64,000 nt of DNA from Pachyseris speciosa (lineage: Eukaryota; Cnidaria; Anthozoa; Scleractinia; Pachyseridae). The stretch covers positions 175,001-239,000 of the forward strand of contig JAEMWC010000235.1 in NCBI GenBank assembly GCA_016490735.1, given 5' to 3'. Positions within the stretch are counted from its first letter, which is position 1. Each line of letters opens with the position of its first letter. This document shows positions 52,301 to 62,909 of the stretch, piece after piece. Under the pieces are notes generated by a model that was given only the letters and a program-made list of their open reading frames with translations, did not search any database and was not told the origin of the DNA. The position numbers and the translations under genes were made by a program.

Positions 52301-53780
52301 ATAGCTGTTCCTCCTGTAGACAGTGTAGATAGTTGTTCCTACTGTAGACAGTGTAGATAGCTGTTCCCACTGTAGACAATGTAGATAGCTGTTCCTACTG
52401 TAGACAGTGTAGATAGCTGTTCCCACTGTAGACAATGTAGATAGCTGTTCCAACTGTAGACAGTGTAGATAGCTGTTCCCACTGTAGACAATGTAGATAG
52501 CTGTAGTTCCTACTGTAGACAGTGTAGATAGTTGTTCCTACTGTAGACAGTGTAGATAGCTCTTCCCACTGTAGACAATGTAGATAGTTGTTCCTACTTT
52601 AGACAGTGTAGATAGTTGTTCCCACTGTAGACAATGTAGATAGCTGTTCCTACTGTAGACAGTATAGATAGCTGTTCCTACTGTAGACAGTGTAGATAGT
52701 TGTTCCCACTGTAGACAGTGTAGATAGCTCTTCCCACTGTAGACAATGTAGATAGCTGTTCCTATTGTAGACAGTGTAGATAGCTGTTCCCACTGTAGAC
52801 AATGTACATAGCTGTTCCAACTGTAGACAGTGTAGATAGCTGTTCCCACTGTAGACAATGTAGATAGCTGTAGTTCCTACTGTAGACAGTGTAGATAGTT
52901 GTTCCTACTGTAGACAGTGTAGATAGCTGTTCCCACTGTAGACAATGTAGATAGCTGTTCCTACTGTAGACAGTGTAGATAGCTGTTCCCACTGTAGACA
53001 ATGTAGATAGCTGTTCCAACTGTAGACAGTGTAGATAGCTGTTCCCACTGTAGACAATGTAGATAGCTGTAGTTCCTACTGTAGACAGTGTAGATAGTTG
53101 TTCCTACTGTAGACAGTGTAGATAGCTCTTCCCACTGTAGACAATGTAGATAGTTGTTCCTACTTTAGACAGTGTAGATAGTTGTTCCCACTGTAGACAA
53201 TGTAGATAGCTGTTCCTACTGTAGACAGTATAGATAGCTGTTCCTACTGTAGACAGTGTAGATAGGTGTTCCCACTGTAGACAGTGTAGATAGTTGTTCC
53301 TACTGTAGACAGTGTAGATAGTTGTTCCTACTGTAGACAGTGTAGATAGTTGTTCCCACTGTAGACAGTGTAGATAGTTGTTCCCACTGTAGACAGTGTA
53401 GATAGTTGTTCCTACTGTAGACAGCGTAGATAGTTGTTCCTACTGTAGACAGTGTAGATAGTTGTTCCCACTGTAGACAGTGTAGATAGTTGTTCCTACT
53501 GTAGACAGTGTAGATAGCTGTTCCTACTGTAGACAGCGTAGATAGTTGTTCCTACTGTAGACAGTGTAGATAGTTGTTCCCACTGTATACAGTGTAGATA
53601 GTTGTTCCCACTGTAGACAGTGTAGATAGTTGTTCCTACTGTAGACAGTGTAGATAGTTGTTCCCACTGTATACAGTGTAGATAGCTGTTCCTACTGTAT
53701 ACAGTGTAGATAGTTGTTCCTACTGTAGACAGTGTAGATAGTTTTTCTTACTGTAGACAGTGTACATAGTTGTTCCACTG
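49350..53780 (-). repeat. 28-bp minisatellite array, right arm (about 158 units)
   Basis: The same unit as the left arm in reverse orientation (CTACTGTAGACAGTGTAGAT plus AGTTGTTC). A 912-bp higher-order repeat is visible: 50571-50879 recurs at 51483-51791 and 51035-51271 recurs at 51947-52183. Confidence 0.97.
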
Positions 53781-53857
53781 TAGATTGATAGTCTTGTATA
53801 TGAGGGAATGTACTACGTACGGATGCATATACGTAAATCTCACATGAAGTATATGCC
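53773..53857 (-). repeat. right terminal inverted repeat of the foldback element
   Basis: Complement of the left tip, ending CTCACATGAAGTATATGCC. Confidence 0.85.
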
Positions 53858-53865
53858 CTATATTT
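53858..53865 (+). repeat. 8-bp target-site duplication, right copy (CTATATTT)
   Basis: Directly abuts the right tip; identical to 37335-37342. Confidence 0.85.
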
Positions 53866-54132
53866 TGTGTTCCAGAGTTTCAGGTTACATGCACTACATG
53901 CTGGGATAGTAAGCTTATCTCTTTCGTGTACACGGTGACCTATTCTTTTTTTCTTTTATTGAAATCGTACAGGACACTCTGGGAGATTTTGAAAAATGAT
54001 GCACGTCAACTTATATTTCAAGGGAATCATGGTTGAGAATGAGGTATTCCTGAGGCGTGGTTAGGTACATCCACTTGTCTTATGCTAAACAATTTTTAAA
54101 TTTTAAAGCTTCATAGCTAACTCAAATGTAAA

Positions 54133-54679
54133 GCCTGGTTCACACTAGTAATGTAACAATATAACGACGACATAACCATAACAACATGAAAACGACGTTA
54201 TGTTGACAATGAACGTTATGTTTGCAGTGTGAATGTGTAATGCACATGTCATCGGCTTCCCCGTGGGGTCGACCCCCGGGCCAACCAGGGGGATTGTAAA
54301 ACCAGTCAAGAAAACTTGAGGAATTTTCCCAGGGGATCGGGGAATCTCTCAAGACAAACTCCCCTGGGTTAGGTGTCTCTCAGCTGAAAATTCCTGTGAC
54401 ATCCTTTTCAAACTTGTGAATTCCCCCACCCCCTAATCTTTGATCGTAGAACAATGTAAAGATTTTCCCCTACCCTCAGCCAAAGAATCCCATCCATCTT
54501 CTTGTATTCCCCCACATATCTCCCTGGTAGGCCCGGGGGTCTACCCCACGGGGAAGCCAATGATATGTGCATAAACATACTGACAAATTAGCAACATAAC
54601 AGCATGAACATAATGATATAAGCCAGGATAAAATTGATCTTTTTCTTATGTCCTTATGTTGCTAATGTGAATCTTAAGC
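54133..54679. mobile_element. MITE carrying a nested MITE
   Basis: The outer ends GCCTGGTTCACACTAGTAAT and ATTAGCAACATAAGG (reverse side near 54640-54679) are diverged inverted repeats. A second palindromic element interrupts it at 54240-54572. Confidence 0.6.
54240..54572. mobile_element. nested palindromic MITE, GC-rich ends
   Basis: ATGCACATGTCATCGGCTTC and CCCCGTGGGGTCGACCCCCG pair with CGGGGGTCTACCCCACGGGG and GAAGCCAATGATATGTGCAT at the far end. Confidence 0.8.
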
Positions 54680-55730
54680 AAGAGATAGACAAGATTAATT
54701 CATTTACCAGGTCTGTAGTTTTTTTAAAACAGCTTTGAAATGTTTATTTTCACCAGTAACTTTGTTTTTTGGATTTAATATTTTTCAGAAATAAGAACCT
54801 GCAAGATGAAAAGAACTTATGGTAAAGTCAATGTGAGGTGAAGTTGGTAAGCTTAACCATCCCTACACATGCTTTGTATGTGTGTGTGTGTGTGTTTTTT
54901 TTTTGTTGCTATTTCCTGAGGGTAAGAGGTCAAGACGATCTCATTAGTCAACATAAGGGGTTACCATGGCGATCTTGCTGGCTCACAAGACCGAAGGCTC
55001 TATCTTCCCTGTCACGCATGTCACGCTAGACAATCAATCAATCAATCTTTATTATTTTTACAATCTGGGCTGGTGGATCAATCATGGACAGTTCGTAGAA
55101 GTCATATTGATTGTGAAAGTGGCTATTTTTCAATTGAAATACTCAAATCTAACGAAATCCTAACAATTCATTTGAGAAAACCTTGAGCTATTTTGGTACA
55201 CCGTACTTCGTCCTTTGGAAAGTTGGACTCTCTTACTAACACAGACAAAGACATAGTGGATTACTAACCGCAAGTCAGTAACGTTACCACCGACAATAAA
55301 AGATGCAGGAACACAGGAAATATTTGATTCTAAATAGAGGTCAATCCCACGGCCTTGTGCACACATTACAAATGTTCTAAGTACTGAGCTGCTGGGAACT
55401 TGAGACTTGAGACAAACTGTGTACCTCCTTCGTTCTTCAGTTATGTGAAGTTTTTATTTCCCCTCCATTTCCATTGCTTTGCTTTGTGTTAAGTTAAGTG
55501 GTGTTCCATCTCCAATTTCATGACTGTGCCTTTACTGTTAGTATTTTCTTAATTTGTTTCTTGATTACTGTCTTTCCAAATATTTACTTTTGAGAACCTT
55601 GTGTCATGTTGTATGCAAAGTTAGTGATTCTTTTTGCCACCGTGAAGTAAATTCTTTATAACTATTGATTTTGTTTTCATCTTCACTTGATGATTTTGTG
55701 TTTAACATCATTCTGTTTCTGTTTTTAATT
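54680..55730. other. no recognised gene
   Basis: A (TG)n-T tract near 54880-54905 and short open frames without resemblance to known proteins. CAATCAATCAATCTTTATT near 55031 could be an old LINE 3' end. Confidence 0.4.
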
Positions 55731-55734
55731 CTTT

Positions 55735-56085
55735 CAAAACAGAAATTCAGAATGCTCACAGTTTTTCTCAATTTAAGTCTAAATTAAGAACTTTCCTCCT
55801 GAACTGACTTCCCCTTTGTTTATTTTGTTTGTTTGTTTGTGTTCTGGCTTTTAACCTAAATGTGCTTACAAATTAAATAAGACACGCCTAAATTATCATT
55901 TTATAGTTGTATTTTTCTTGAGGTGCCTGTAGCCTGAATAAGCCTTAATGGTTTCTATATGGGCATCCTTGCCTAATGCTTTCTTTTATCGATTATTTAA
56001 TATCTCTTGTAGTTTAATATATATTTATTTTGTAATTTAAAACAACAATAAGTGGCAAAAATAAACTGAAACTGGAACTGAAGTC
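55735..56085 (+). mobile_element. LINE 3' end
   Basis: TEIQNAHSFSQFKSKLRTFLLN then stop at about 55739-55806 aligns with the C-terminal HEIQNSESISLFGKRIKKFLLS of the LINE at 4022-4705. An about 270-bp 3' UTR follows, ending AAATAAACTGAAACTGGAACTGAA-like repeats. Strongly 5' truncated. Confidence 0.6.
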
Positions 56086-57751
56086 TGGTGCCAGGAAAAT
56101 AACAAAACCTGCCAGAAAAGATTGCACCTCAATGTACGAGCTGCCGCAATGGGTTCCAGTGGTGAAGGAAATCATGGAAGTCAGGGCAGTTTTAATTGAT
56201 TAAAACTAGTAAAGCTGAACGAATTGTACTAGTTCTGTACATGTAACAGTTTTCCACTTGGAAATGGCAGCATAACATTACTGTACTGTAGCCATGTCCC
56301 AATTTTGCTTTTTATTTTGGAGTTGCAATTTTAGTTGTGGATCATAATGCACTACAAGGAAGTAACTGCTCTTTGAATTTTAATTCCCATTTATGTGCTT
56401 GCGGGGTGATGTTCAGGGTTCATTCGCGTCTTGAAAACCAGGGCTGGAGACTAACTTTTCAGCTTACTAGCCCAGTGGCTAGTGAGAGGTTTGATTCACT
56501 AGCCAAGCCGACATTTTCACTAGCCAGACTTCTTTGCCAGACATTAATCCTGTCAAGCATCCTTAACAAAATAGACTATACTTTTTGTATATGCTTTATG
56601 CACACAAAGTATACTACATTGGGTATACCAAAGATATACTTTGATGTATACTTTTTGTAATAGTAATTTGGGACGGCTGAAAGTATACTTTTAGTATACC
56701 ATGTCCAGTCAAGTATACTAAAAGTATACTACGAAATATAGCACCAACAGATTTCAAAATCAAATGAGTATACAGAATGTATACTTTCTGTATGTATGAT
56801 AATTTTATCACATACAGGCTTTATTTATACTCGGGCTTTATATCAAAGTATACTTTTAGTATAATTTCAGATATGAAACAGATGACCAGCTTTGAAAACC
56901 CATGTGCTTGCTGGTATAAACTTGAAATTATTCTATAATATTATGATTGTATTATATATTTATTGGGATTTAAGGTAAGATGAAACCAACAAAATAAAAT
57001 CCAAGGCATAATAACATGCATTTTATTCATATGCAACTGTAACATAACATTCTTGAAAGAGAACTCTAAGGGAACACTCTTTGTATGGAAAAGGTCTACA
57101 AAATTCATCTCCGTCTGGTCTTCGCTTCACGTTCATGTGGCAAAGCAAGGCTGGCTAACAGTGAATTTTGGGCTTTTGAGTCAATATTAATGTCAGTGAT
57201 GCTCAAATGATTAGTCAGTACAATTTAACTTTGTGTAATCGAAAGTTCAGATTCAAAGAAATCAAACGATTCCTTCGAGTACGAATGGCAGCCATGAATA
57301 AACGATTCAGAAATTCTGTCGTCTAGTCCTTCAAATCAAACGGATTTACGCAAGTGACCAATTAAAGCTTATTATATCTTGTTAATTCTAGAACTTTACC
57401 ATTTCAAAACTAAACAATGATAATGTAAAGATGCAAAAGAGAAGATAAAGAATCAGATGACAAATTCGAACTTCTGATGAGTGACGATGAGTTGAGAAAT
57501 CTGTGATCCAAACATCTAACCTTTCTTTCTAGCCAGCCTGGGACATTTTGTGGTTCATGAACTCTATGTCTGTCCATTTTTTTCTCCTCAACTGATGTGT
57601 TTTAATCGTAAAATCCTGGGGAATCGAACTTTATAGCAGAGTAACGCAGCCAGCTTCAAACGCACACAATTTCTACACACGCGATGTGACGTTCAAGTCG
57701 AGTTGCGCATGCGTCAATGACCTCACGGCTTTCCTGGGAACTAAAATTCAA

Positions 57752-57902
57752 CATGGAGGCTGAAGTACTCAATTCCGATGGATCGATTGGGAAAACAAGA
57801 GGTTTCCTGAAAAATAGACGACTTATTTCCACCATCATAAGTACTCAGAGGCGAGAGGAAACCTTTTTGTGTGGTTTTATCAACATAAAGTCGTCCAAGT
57901 GA
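57752..57902 (+). CDS. candidate short ORF downstream of a CpG-rich stretch
   Basis: MEAEVLNSDGSIGKTRGFLK and onward to a stop (50 codons). CGCGATGTGACG and GCATGCGTCAATGACCTCACGG just upstream look promoter-like. It could be the first exon of a gene carried by the 56440-61735 element. No family recognised. Confidence 0.25.
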
Positions 57903-58558
57903 AAGAAAACACTACTGCAACAGTCAAAACCGAAAATGAACAAAAACACTTCACTTGCATGTTTCTTCTTCGCTCTGTCACTTCACAAAACGGGGTATAG
58001 AGGAACTTTTCAAGGAGTTACCTTTTACAACAGGATCAGCTAACAAACTGTTTTGTTTCTGGCAAACTTGTTTGCCAGTGGAAGCGGTGGATGAATTATT
58101 TTCTCAATTAGCGCTACAAACATAACAGTGAGCTGAGTGTTTTGCAGTACATGAGGTAAACAGAAAGGTTACAGTGCAAATAAATGCTCTGACTAATATC
58201 TACAAAACAAGTTTATTTTTTTTCCTTTAAGTATTTTCAACAACTGCCCTCAACATTCTTGTTTGACTTGGAATTTGTTTCAAATAGTGCATTTAAGTTA
58301 CTTTTTTTGTATACCAAGTGGCTTGCCTAAGTAAGCTTATTTATCAAATGAAGAATGATCCTCGCAATTTATATTACATGTATTTTGTACCAACCTTGCT
58401 TGTAAGGGAAACAAACACCTAAGGCACCCTGAGATGTCAACGTTTTATGACTCAGTGAATCAAGCATTCAGTATTTACCACTTTGGAAGAGAAACTTGAG
58501 GTTAAATTCAGCTGTCAAATGCTTCTCCAGCTGATGTTTACACACAGGGCATAATTAT

Positions 58559-58948
58559 GTGCATGCTTTTACCGTTGGAAATTCTTTGTTGTCAGAATAT
58601 CAGCATAATTTACCTCACACAAGAGGCAAATACACCATGTACAAAATCATTATCTTCCTAATTACTGATAAGGATAAAAACATTGTGAAGAAATTCAGAA
58701 ATGGCATGAGGCCCCCTTTCACCAGTCTGTCCTTGTTTTTCCCACTCGCTCGCAACATCTGTCATTCCCTAAACAACATTCCCCGCTCACCAAATAAGGA
58801 AATTGTTATCGCCAATGACCCCTACACTGGTGCAGTTGTACCTCACTTTCTTCCAGTAGTTAGGAAAGAAAATGATTTAATTGCTGTTCCACTGGAGAGT
58901 ATTGTTGGAAGATGCTTTCACATGAACTGTGGAAATGAAAATACTTAG
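58559..58948 (+). CDS. 129-codon ORF of unknown function within the GTATAC element
   Basis: Reads MHAFTVGNSLLSEYQHNLPH, ..., VANDPYTGAVVPHFLPVVRK and VPLESIVGRCFHMNCG. Composition and low stop density suggest real or once-real coding sequence, possibly a 3' exon, but no domain or catalytic motif is recognised. Confidence 0.3.
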   Translation: MHAFTVGNSLLSEYQHNLPHTRGKYTMYKIIIFLITDKDKNIVKKFRNGMRPPFTSLSLFFPLARNICHSLNNIPRSPNKEIVIANDPYTGAVVPHFLPVVRKENDLIAVPLESIVGRCFHMNCGNENT

Positions 58949-60423
58949 TTTTTGGGAGTATTTCCCAATCAGTATAAGAAAGACTGAACAGTTTATTCCA
59001 TTATAGTGGTATAAATTGTTTTATATTACGTACAGAGTGTAAAAAATGCAATCTGCTCAGTAATCTAGTACTGCTTTTACAAATGCATTTCTAATTTTGT
59101 TTAATAGCTGTTCTTAGAAAGCAAACCAACAGCAAATACTAAATAAATGTCAGTTGCAATAATATTTGTCATGCTGATCTTTACGGCTTTTTGTCTGCAT
59201 GTGTATCCACGCAATCAAAATTACATGGAAATACAGCTGACTTTTTTGGTATATTCAATTAGTATACATCCTTGCATTTTTGTCCAAATCATTTGTTGTT
59301 TTTGTATACATATAGTATACTGCAAAGAAGATAGTGATAATTGTTCTTTTCAGATTGAGCAATGATGTATATAATAAGTATACATCATTGGTCTTTTATC
59401 AAACAGTTCAACATTGATGTATACACAATGTATACATAAGCAACTCACCTTAACCATGATGTATACAAAAAGTATACATCACTACAGACGAGAAAGCTGA
59501 AGTTTCCCTTGATGTATATTTGATGTATACAAAATATATACACATGAGCTATGTAACGCAGACAATGTATACTCTTTGTATACTAAAAGTATACAATTCA
59601 AACTTCAATTTTGGTAAGGGGGCCAGTTTCAGTTAGGTACTTTCTTTTTCAACCACAATACTCACGTGCAACTTATCAGCTTTTTAGAAATAAGTATGTT
59701 TGATATTTGAAAGTTTTATAATTACAAAAATAATATTTTTTTTTTCACCATAAATTAATTCTTTAAAATATCTTCACGAGACACCATGATATAAATTTAA
59801 CATAGCTATTAAACTGAATTCTTACGTCTGGTACTAAACAGTCTCTAATAATTATTTAACACAGCAGCTTAAATACTGACAAAAACGGATGCTCTGTTGA
59901 ATGAAAAATGTGATTTGAATTTTTCATTAATGGCTTGAAATAAAATAACTCACTTGAACAAAGGCAAATTATTTGAATCACATCAATTATTTATCATTGA
60001 CAAGTTTTACCATGTAATGATACTACAGTGTGATGAAAAGAGAAACACTTTTGAAACCTTGCCTTCAAAGAAATAAATTGCCAATAAACAGCACATCATA
60101 AGCACTATTTCATAATGAAATTCAGCATCTATAAGACAGAGTATTCTGCCTTTTCAATCGAATTTGTGCGCCTTGTAGAGTTTTTGTTTGTTGTGACGGC
60201 ATAAATTCATGAATGAAAAAGTCAATCATTATTTTGTTAGCTTGCATGACACAATTTCCTTTTTGTGATACCTTTGAACTTAATTTTCATCTTGTCTCCC
60301 TCTGGTCCTCCAGTGCTTAGAACTTTTCAATAGCCAAAATGGCTAGTGAAGTGCAAAATCCACTAGCCAAAACATAATTTTTACTAAAAGTTAAAAGTTT
60401 TACAAACTCGGAGCTAAAAGTTA

Positions 60424-60486
60424 AAACTTATGAAATATTTCGTCCGTTTTTTTCAACCGGACTTCATCAGTCAATGATATGAACGT
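60424..60486 (-). ncRNA. hammerhead ribozyme, minus Penelope copy
   Basis: Core CTGATGA (60470-60464), stem II GTCCG...CGGAC closed by an A-rich loop, GAAA, self-complementary ATAT stem III and scissile ATT, then TCA pairing with the TGA before the core as the start of stem I. All invariant core positions are present. Predicted cleavage lies between 60434 and 60433. Confidence 0.75.
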
Positions 60487-60512
60487 TTAAAAGATGAATT
60501 TTAAAAGGGGTT

Positions 60513-61040
60513 TTAACGCCTCTTGGGGGTTAGAATTGTGTCATAGATAGCTGCTAATTCGTAACCATTGTCTCTGTTTAACGCCGGTTTCGTAAGTTTA
60601 ATTTGAATAGCTTCTTTTATCCTGCGTTTGAAGGTGTTACCTTCGGTTGATAGTACTTTTGTCTTATTTGGGTCCACCGAGTGGCCCTCCAGGCGACAAT
60701 GCTCGTGAATAGCTGATGAACTTCTTGATTGGTGTTCTTTCACTCTGATTTCCAGAGAGCGGGCTGTTTCGCCAACGTACTCCTTGTTACACTTCTCACA
60801 ATGGATCTGGTACACAGTACCGCATTTCTTGAGATTGACAGTTGTGTCCTTGACACGTACCAATTGTGATCTTAGAGAATTGACGGGCTTATGAATAAGT
60901 GTGACCTCGTGTGCCTTGAAAGCTCTTTGCAGGCGTTCCGAGATTCCTTTGATGTATGGCGTTGATGCATAGATTTTCTTCTCATTTTGAGGCTCTTCGG
61001 TATCTTCTGTTGTAGATTTTGGATGTGGTATTGTTAGCAT
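60513..61040 (-). CDS. Penelope GIY-YIG endonuclease fragment, minus copy
   Basis: 175 open codons. STPYIKGISERLQRAFKAHE precedes the Cys/His linker CGTVYQIHCEKC, then the GIY-YIG core (KEYVGETARSLEIRVKEHQS, SSAIHEHCRLEGH, RRIKEAIQIKL). The RT is missing through 5' truncation. In full-length elements this domain nicks target DNA; alone it is probably inactive. Confidence 0.8.
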   Translation of the reverse strand: MLTIPHPKSTTEDTEEPQNEKKIYASTPYIKGISERLQRAFKAHEVTLIHKPVNSLRSQLVRVKDTTVNLKKCGTVYQIHCEKCNKEYVGETARSLEIRVKEHQSRSSSAIHEHCRLEGHSVDPNKTKVLSTEGNTFKRRIKEAIQIKLTKPALNRDNGYELAAIYDTILTPKRR

Positions 61041-61055
61041 CCATTCTGGATAGAA

Positions 61056-61518
61056 AATCTATGCATCAACGCCATACATCAAAGGAATCTCGAAACGCCT
61101 GCAAAGAGCTTTCAAGGCACACGAGGTCACACTTATTCATAAGCCCGTCAATTCTCTAAGATCACAATTGGTACGTGTCAAGGACACAACTGTCAATCTC
61201 AAGAAATGCGGTACTGTGTACCAGATCCATTGTGAGAAGTGTAACAAGGAGTACGTTGGCGAAACAGCCCGCTCTCTGGAAATCAGAGTGAAAGAACACC
61301 AATCAAGAAGTTCATCAGCTATTCACGAGCATTGTCGCCTGGAGGGCCACTCGGTGGACCCAAATAAGACAAAAGTACTATCAACCGAAGGTAACACCTT
61401 CAAACGCAGGATAAAAGAAGCTATTCAAATTAAACTTACGAAACCGGCGTTAAACAGAGACAATGGTTACGAATTAGCAGCTATCTATGACACAATTCTA
61501 ACCCCCAAGAGGCGTTAA
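61056..61518 (+). pseudogene. Penelope GIY-YIG endonuclease fragment, plus copy
   Basis: Same protein as the minus copy, preceded by a TAG and lacking an ATG at its 5' edge. The open frame continues from about 61056 to 61518. One substitution (GISKRLQ for GISERLQ) separates the copies in the shared part. Confidence 0.8.
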
Positions 61519-61550
61519 AATCCCTTTTTAAAATTCATCTTTTTAACATT

Positions 61551-61606
61551 CATATCATTGACTGATGAAGTCCGGTTGAAAAAAACGGACGAAATATTTC
61601 ATAAGT
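61551..61606 (+). ncRNA. hammerhead ribozyme, plus Penelope copy
   Basis: CTGATGA at 61562-61568, stem II 61570-61574 with 61586-61590, GAAA at 61591-61594, ATAT at 61594-61597. Predicted cleavage is after 61598. Mirror image of the minus copy. Confidence 0.75.
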
Positions 61607-61734
61607 TTTAACTTTTAGCTCCGAGTTTGTAAAACTTTTAACTTTTATTATGTTTCCGGAGCAGGAAACAAATGTTTTTGATTGTATAATTTTTACTAGT
61701 CTGTGGCTAGTTGGCTACCGTTAGTGTCGAGCCC

Positions 61735-62030
61735 TGAAAACCCTTGAAAACCCTTGAATTTCAGGAGTCTGATTTCAAGGCCTTGAAAGTAGTTGAATTT
61801 CGTTTTCGTTCCTTGAAAGTCCTTGATTTTTTATTGAACAAGATCAAAAAATATCGAAAAATATCTGCACTATCTGTAAACCCAAAACATAGATGTTAAC
61901 ACAAACATTTTTCTTGGTTTTGAGGTAAAATTGTCATTAAAAAAAGTCCTTGAAATTTCTAAGTAGGGTCCTGGAAAGTCCTTGAAAAGTCCTTGAATTT
62001 TTGGCCTGAAAAAGTGTATGAACCTTGGAT
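61735..62030 (+). repeat. degenerate CCTTGAAAGTCCTTGAA repeat
   Basis: Repeated variants of CCTTGAAA(A/G)(C/T)CCTTGAAT form a loosely tandem, low-complexity region beside the right end of the GTATAC element. Confidence 0.65.
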
Positions 62031-62120
62031 GTTCTATTTTGACAAAACATTAAGTTAACTAAGACATTGGCATAATATACCATCTTCTGGTTCCAAAACA
62101 GTTGTAAATGCACTGATTTA

Positions 62121-62443
62121 AGCCGTGGCTACACGAGCGATTTTTGCTTGCGATGGTGATGTGATTCTTTAAAAATTTGTCGCGTCGCCAGCGTGCAATG
62201 AAAATCACCCGTGTAGCCACCCTCGCACAGGTGATGCGACAGCTCAAAAAATCACAGAAAAAGAATCGCGAAAATTTAAAATCATTCATTTTCTCACGAT
62301 TTTTTTCTTGCGATTTTTTACCTGTTGCGTTGCCAGTTCAAGGGTGGCTACACTTGCGATTTTCATCGCGCGCTGGCGACGCGACAAAATTGCAAAAATC
62401 GCATCATCGGCACGAGCGAAAAATCGCTTGTGTAGCCACGGCT
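62121..62443. mobile_element. palindromic MITE (GTGGCTACAC ends)
   Basis: AGCCGTGGCTACACGAGCGA pairs with TCGCTTGTGTAGCCACGGCT, and GTGTAGCCACCCTCG / AAGGGTGGCTACAC repeat the motif internally. No ORF of its own. Confidence 0.8.
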
Positions 62444-62651
62444 CTACGAATACTTCAATGCATTTCTAATGATATGCCCACCCCTCCCCACACACAATAT
62501 TCCTGAACCCTCTGCTGTACTGCATCTATTGGCTAATTTTTGTTTATTCTTTTAGGAGGGAGGCTGTTGATATAAAATTGAGTACTTCTCACTGACTGTA
62601 TCAGTATACCTTGCAGCAATCTGAGCAGTAAAGGTTAGTGATGTACATGTA

Positions 62652-62899
62652 GGGTGTTTCGATTGGGAAATCTGGATTTACACTGTAGATCTTAAAATCC
62701 AGATCTTCGGATTTTCAGAGGAACACAAGATCTTAAAACGGATTTCGCCGAAAATTTCATTAATTGAGATCCTTCCCCAACACGGATTTCAATTAACAAA
62801 ATCTTTGGCAAAATCAGCTGTTTCAGATCTTGTGTTTGACTGGAAATCCAAAGATCTGGATTTTAAGATCTAAATCCAGATTTCCCAATCAAAAGCCCC
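62652..62899. mobile_element. palindromic MITE (GATTGGGAAATCTGG ends)
   Basis: GGGTGTTTCGATTGGGAAAT and ATTTCCCAATCAAAAGCCCC are complementary, with inner arms AGATCTTAAAATCCAGATCT / AGATCTGGATTTTAAGATCT. Confidence 0.8.
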
Positions 62900-62909
62900 C
62901 ATAAGCAAT

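Larger units (their letters stand above)
37343..53857. mobile_element. 16.5-kb foldback-like DNA element with minisatellite arms
   Basis: The tips GGCATATACTTCATGTGAGA match at both ends in inverted orientation for about 80 bp, allowing small indels. CTATATTT flanks both tips exactly. Inside each tip lies a long array of a 28-bp unit, inverted left versus right. The core (about 43.62-49.34 kb) holds a candidate gene with 16-residue repeats, a Penelope-like insertion, a MITE and palindromes. No DDE transposase was recognised, so it is probably non-autonomous. Long terminal repeats built of tandem subrepeats recall Drosophila FB elements and the P-superfamily element Galileo; an 8-bp duplication also fits hAT, P, Merlin or KDZ families. 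Superfamily not assigned. Confidence 0.8.
60386..61685. mobile_element. head-to-head inverted Penelope-like pair with terminal hammerheads
   Basis: The exact 12-bp direct repeat ATAATTTTTACT flanks the unit (60374-60385 and 61686-61697), so the inverted pair behaves as one insertion. Arms of about 590 bp (to about 60980, and from about 61056) are nearly identical and encode the same GIY-YIG domain in opposite directions, with a spacer of about 75 bp. Each outer end carries a hammerhead core. Confidence 0.85.
56440..61735. mobile_element. 5.3-kb element with GTATAC-rich subterminal regions
   Basis: The ends AGGGCTGGAGACTAAC / GTTAGTGTCGAGCCCT are imperfect inverted repeats, and GAAAACC (7 bp) abuts both (56433-56439 and 61736-61742). 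About a dozen paired GTATAC palindromes lie at 56570-56860 and again at 59240-59600. CACTAGCC/GGCTAGTG motifs occur near both ends. It contains the later Penelope pair. No transposase was recognised; the right flank is itself repetitive, so the target duplication needs care. Confidence 0.5.

Noticed and set aside
37425..53780. A regular 28-bp repeat suggested a CRISPR-like array.
   Set aside because: Units are directly adjacent with no unique spacers and the context is eukaryotic.
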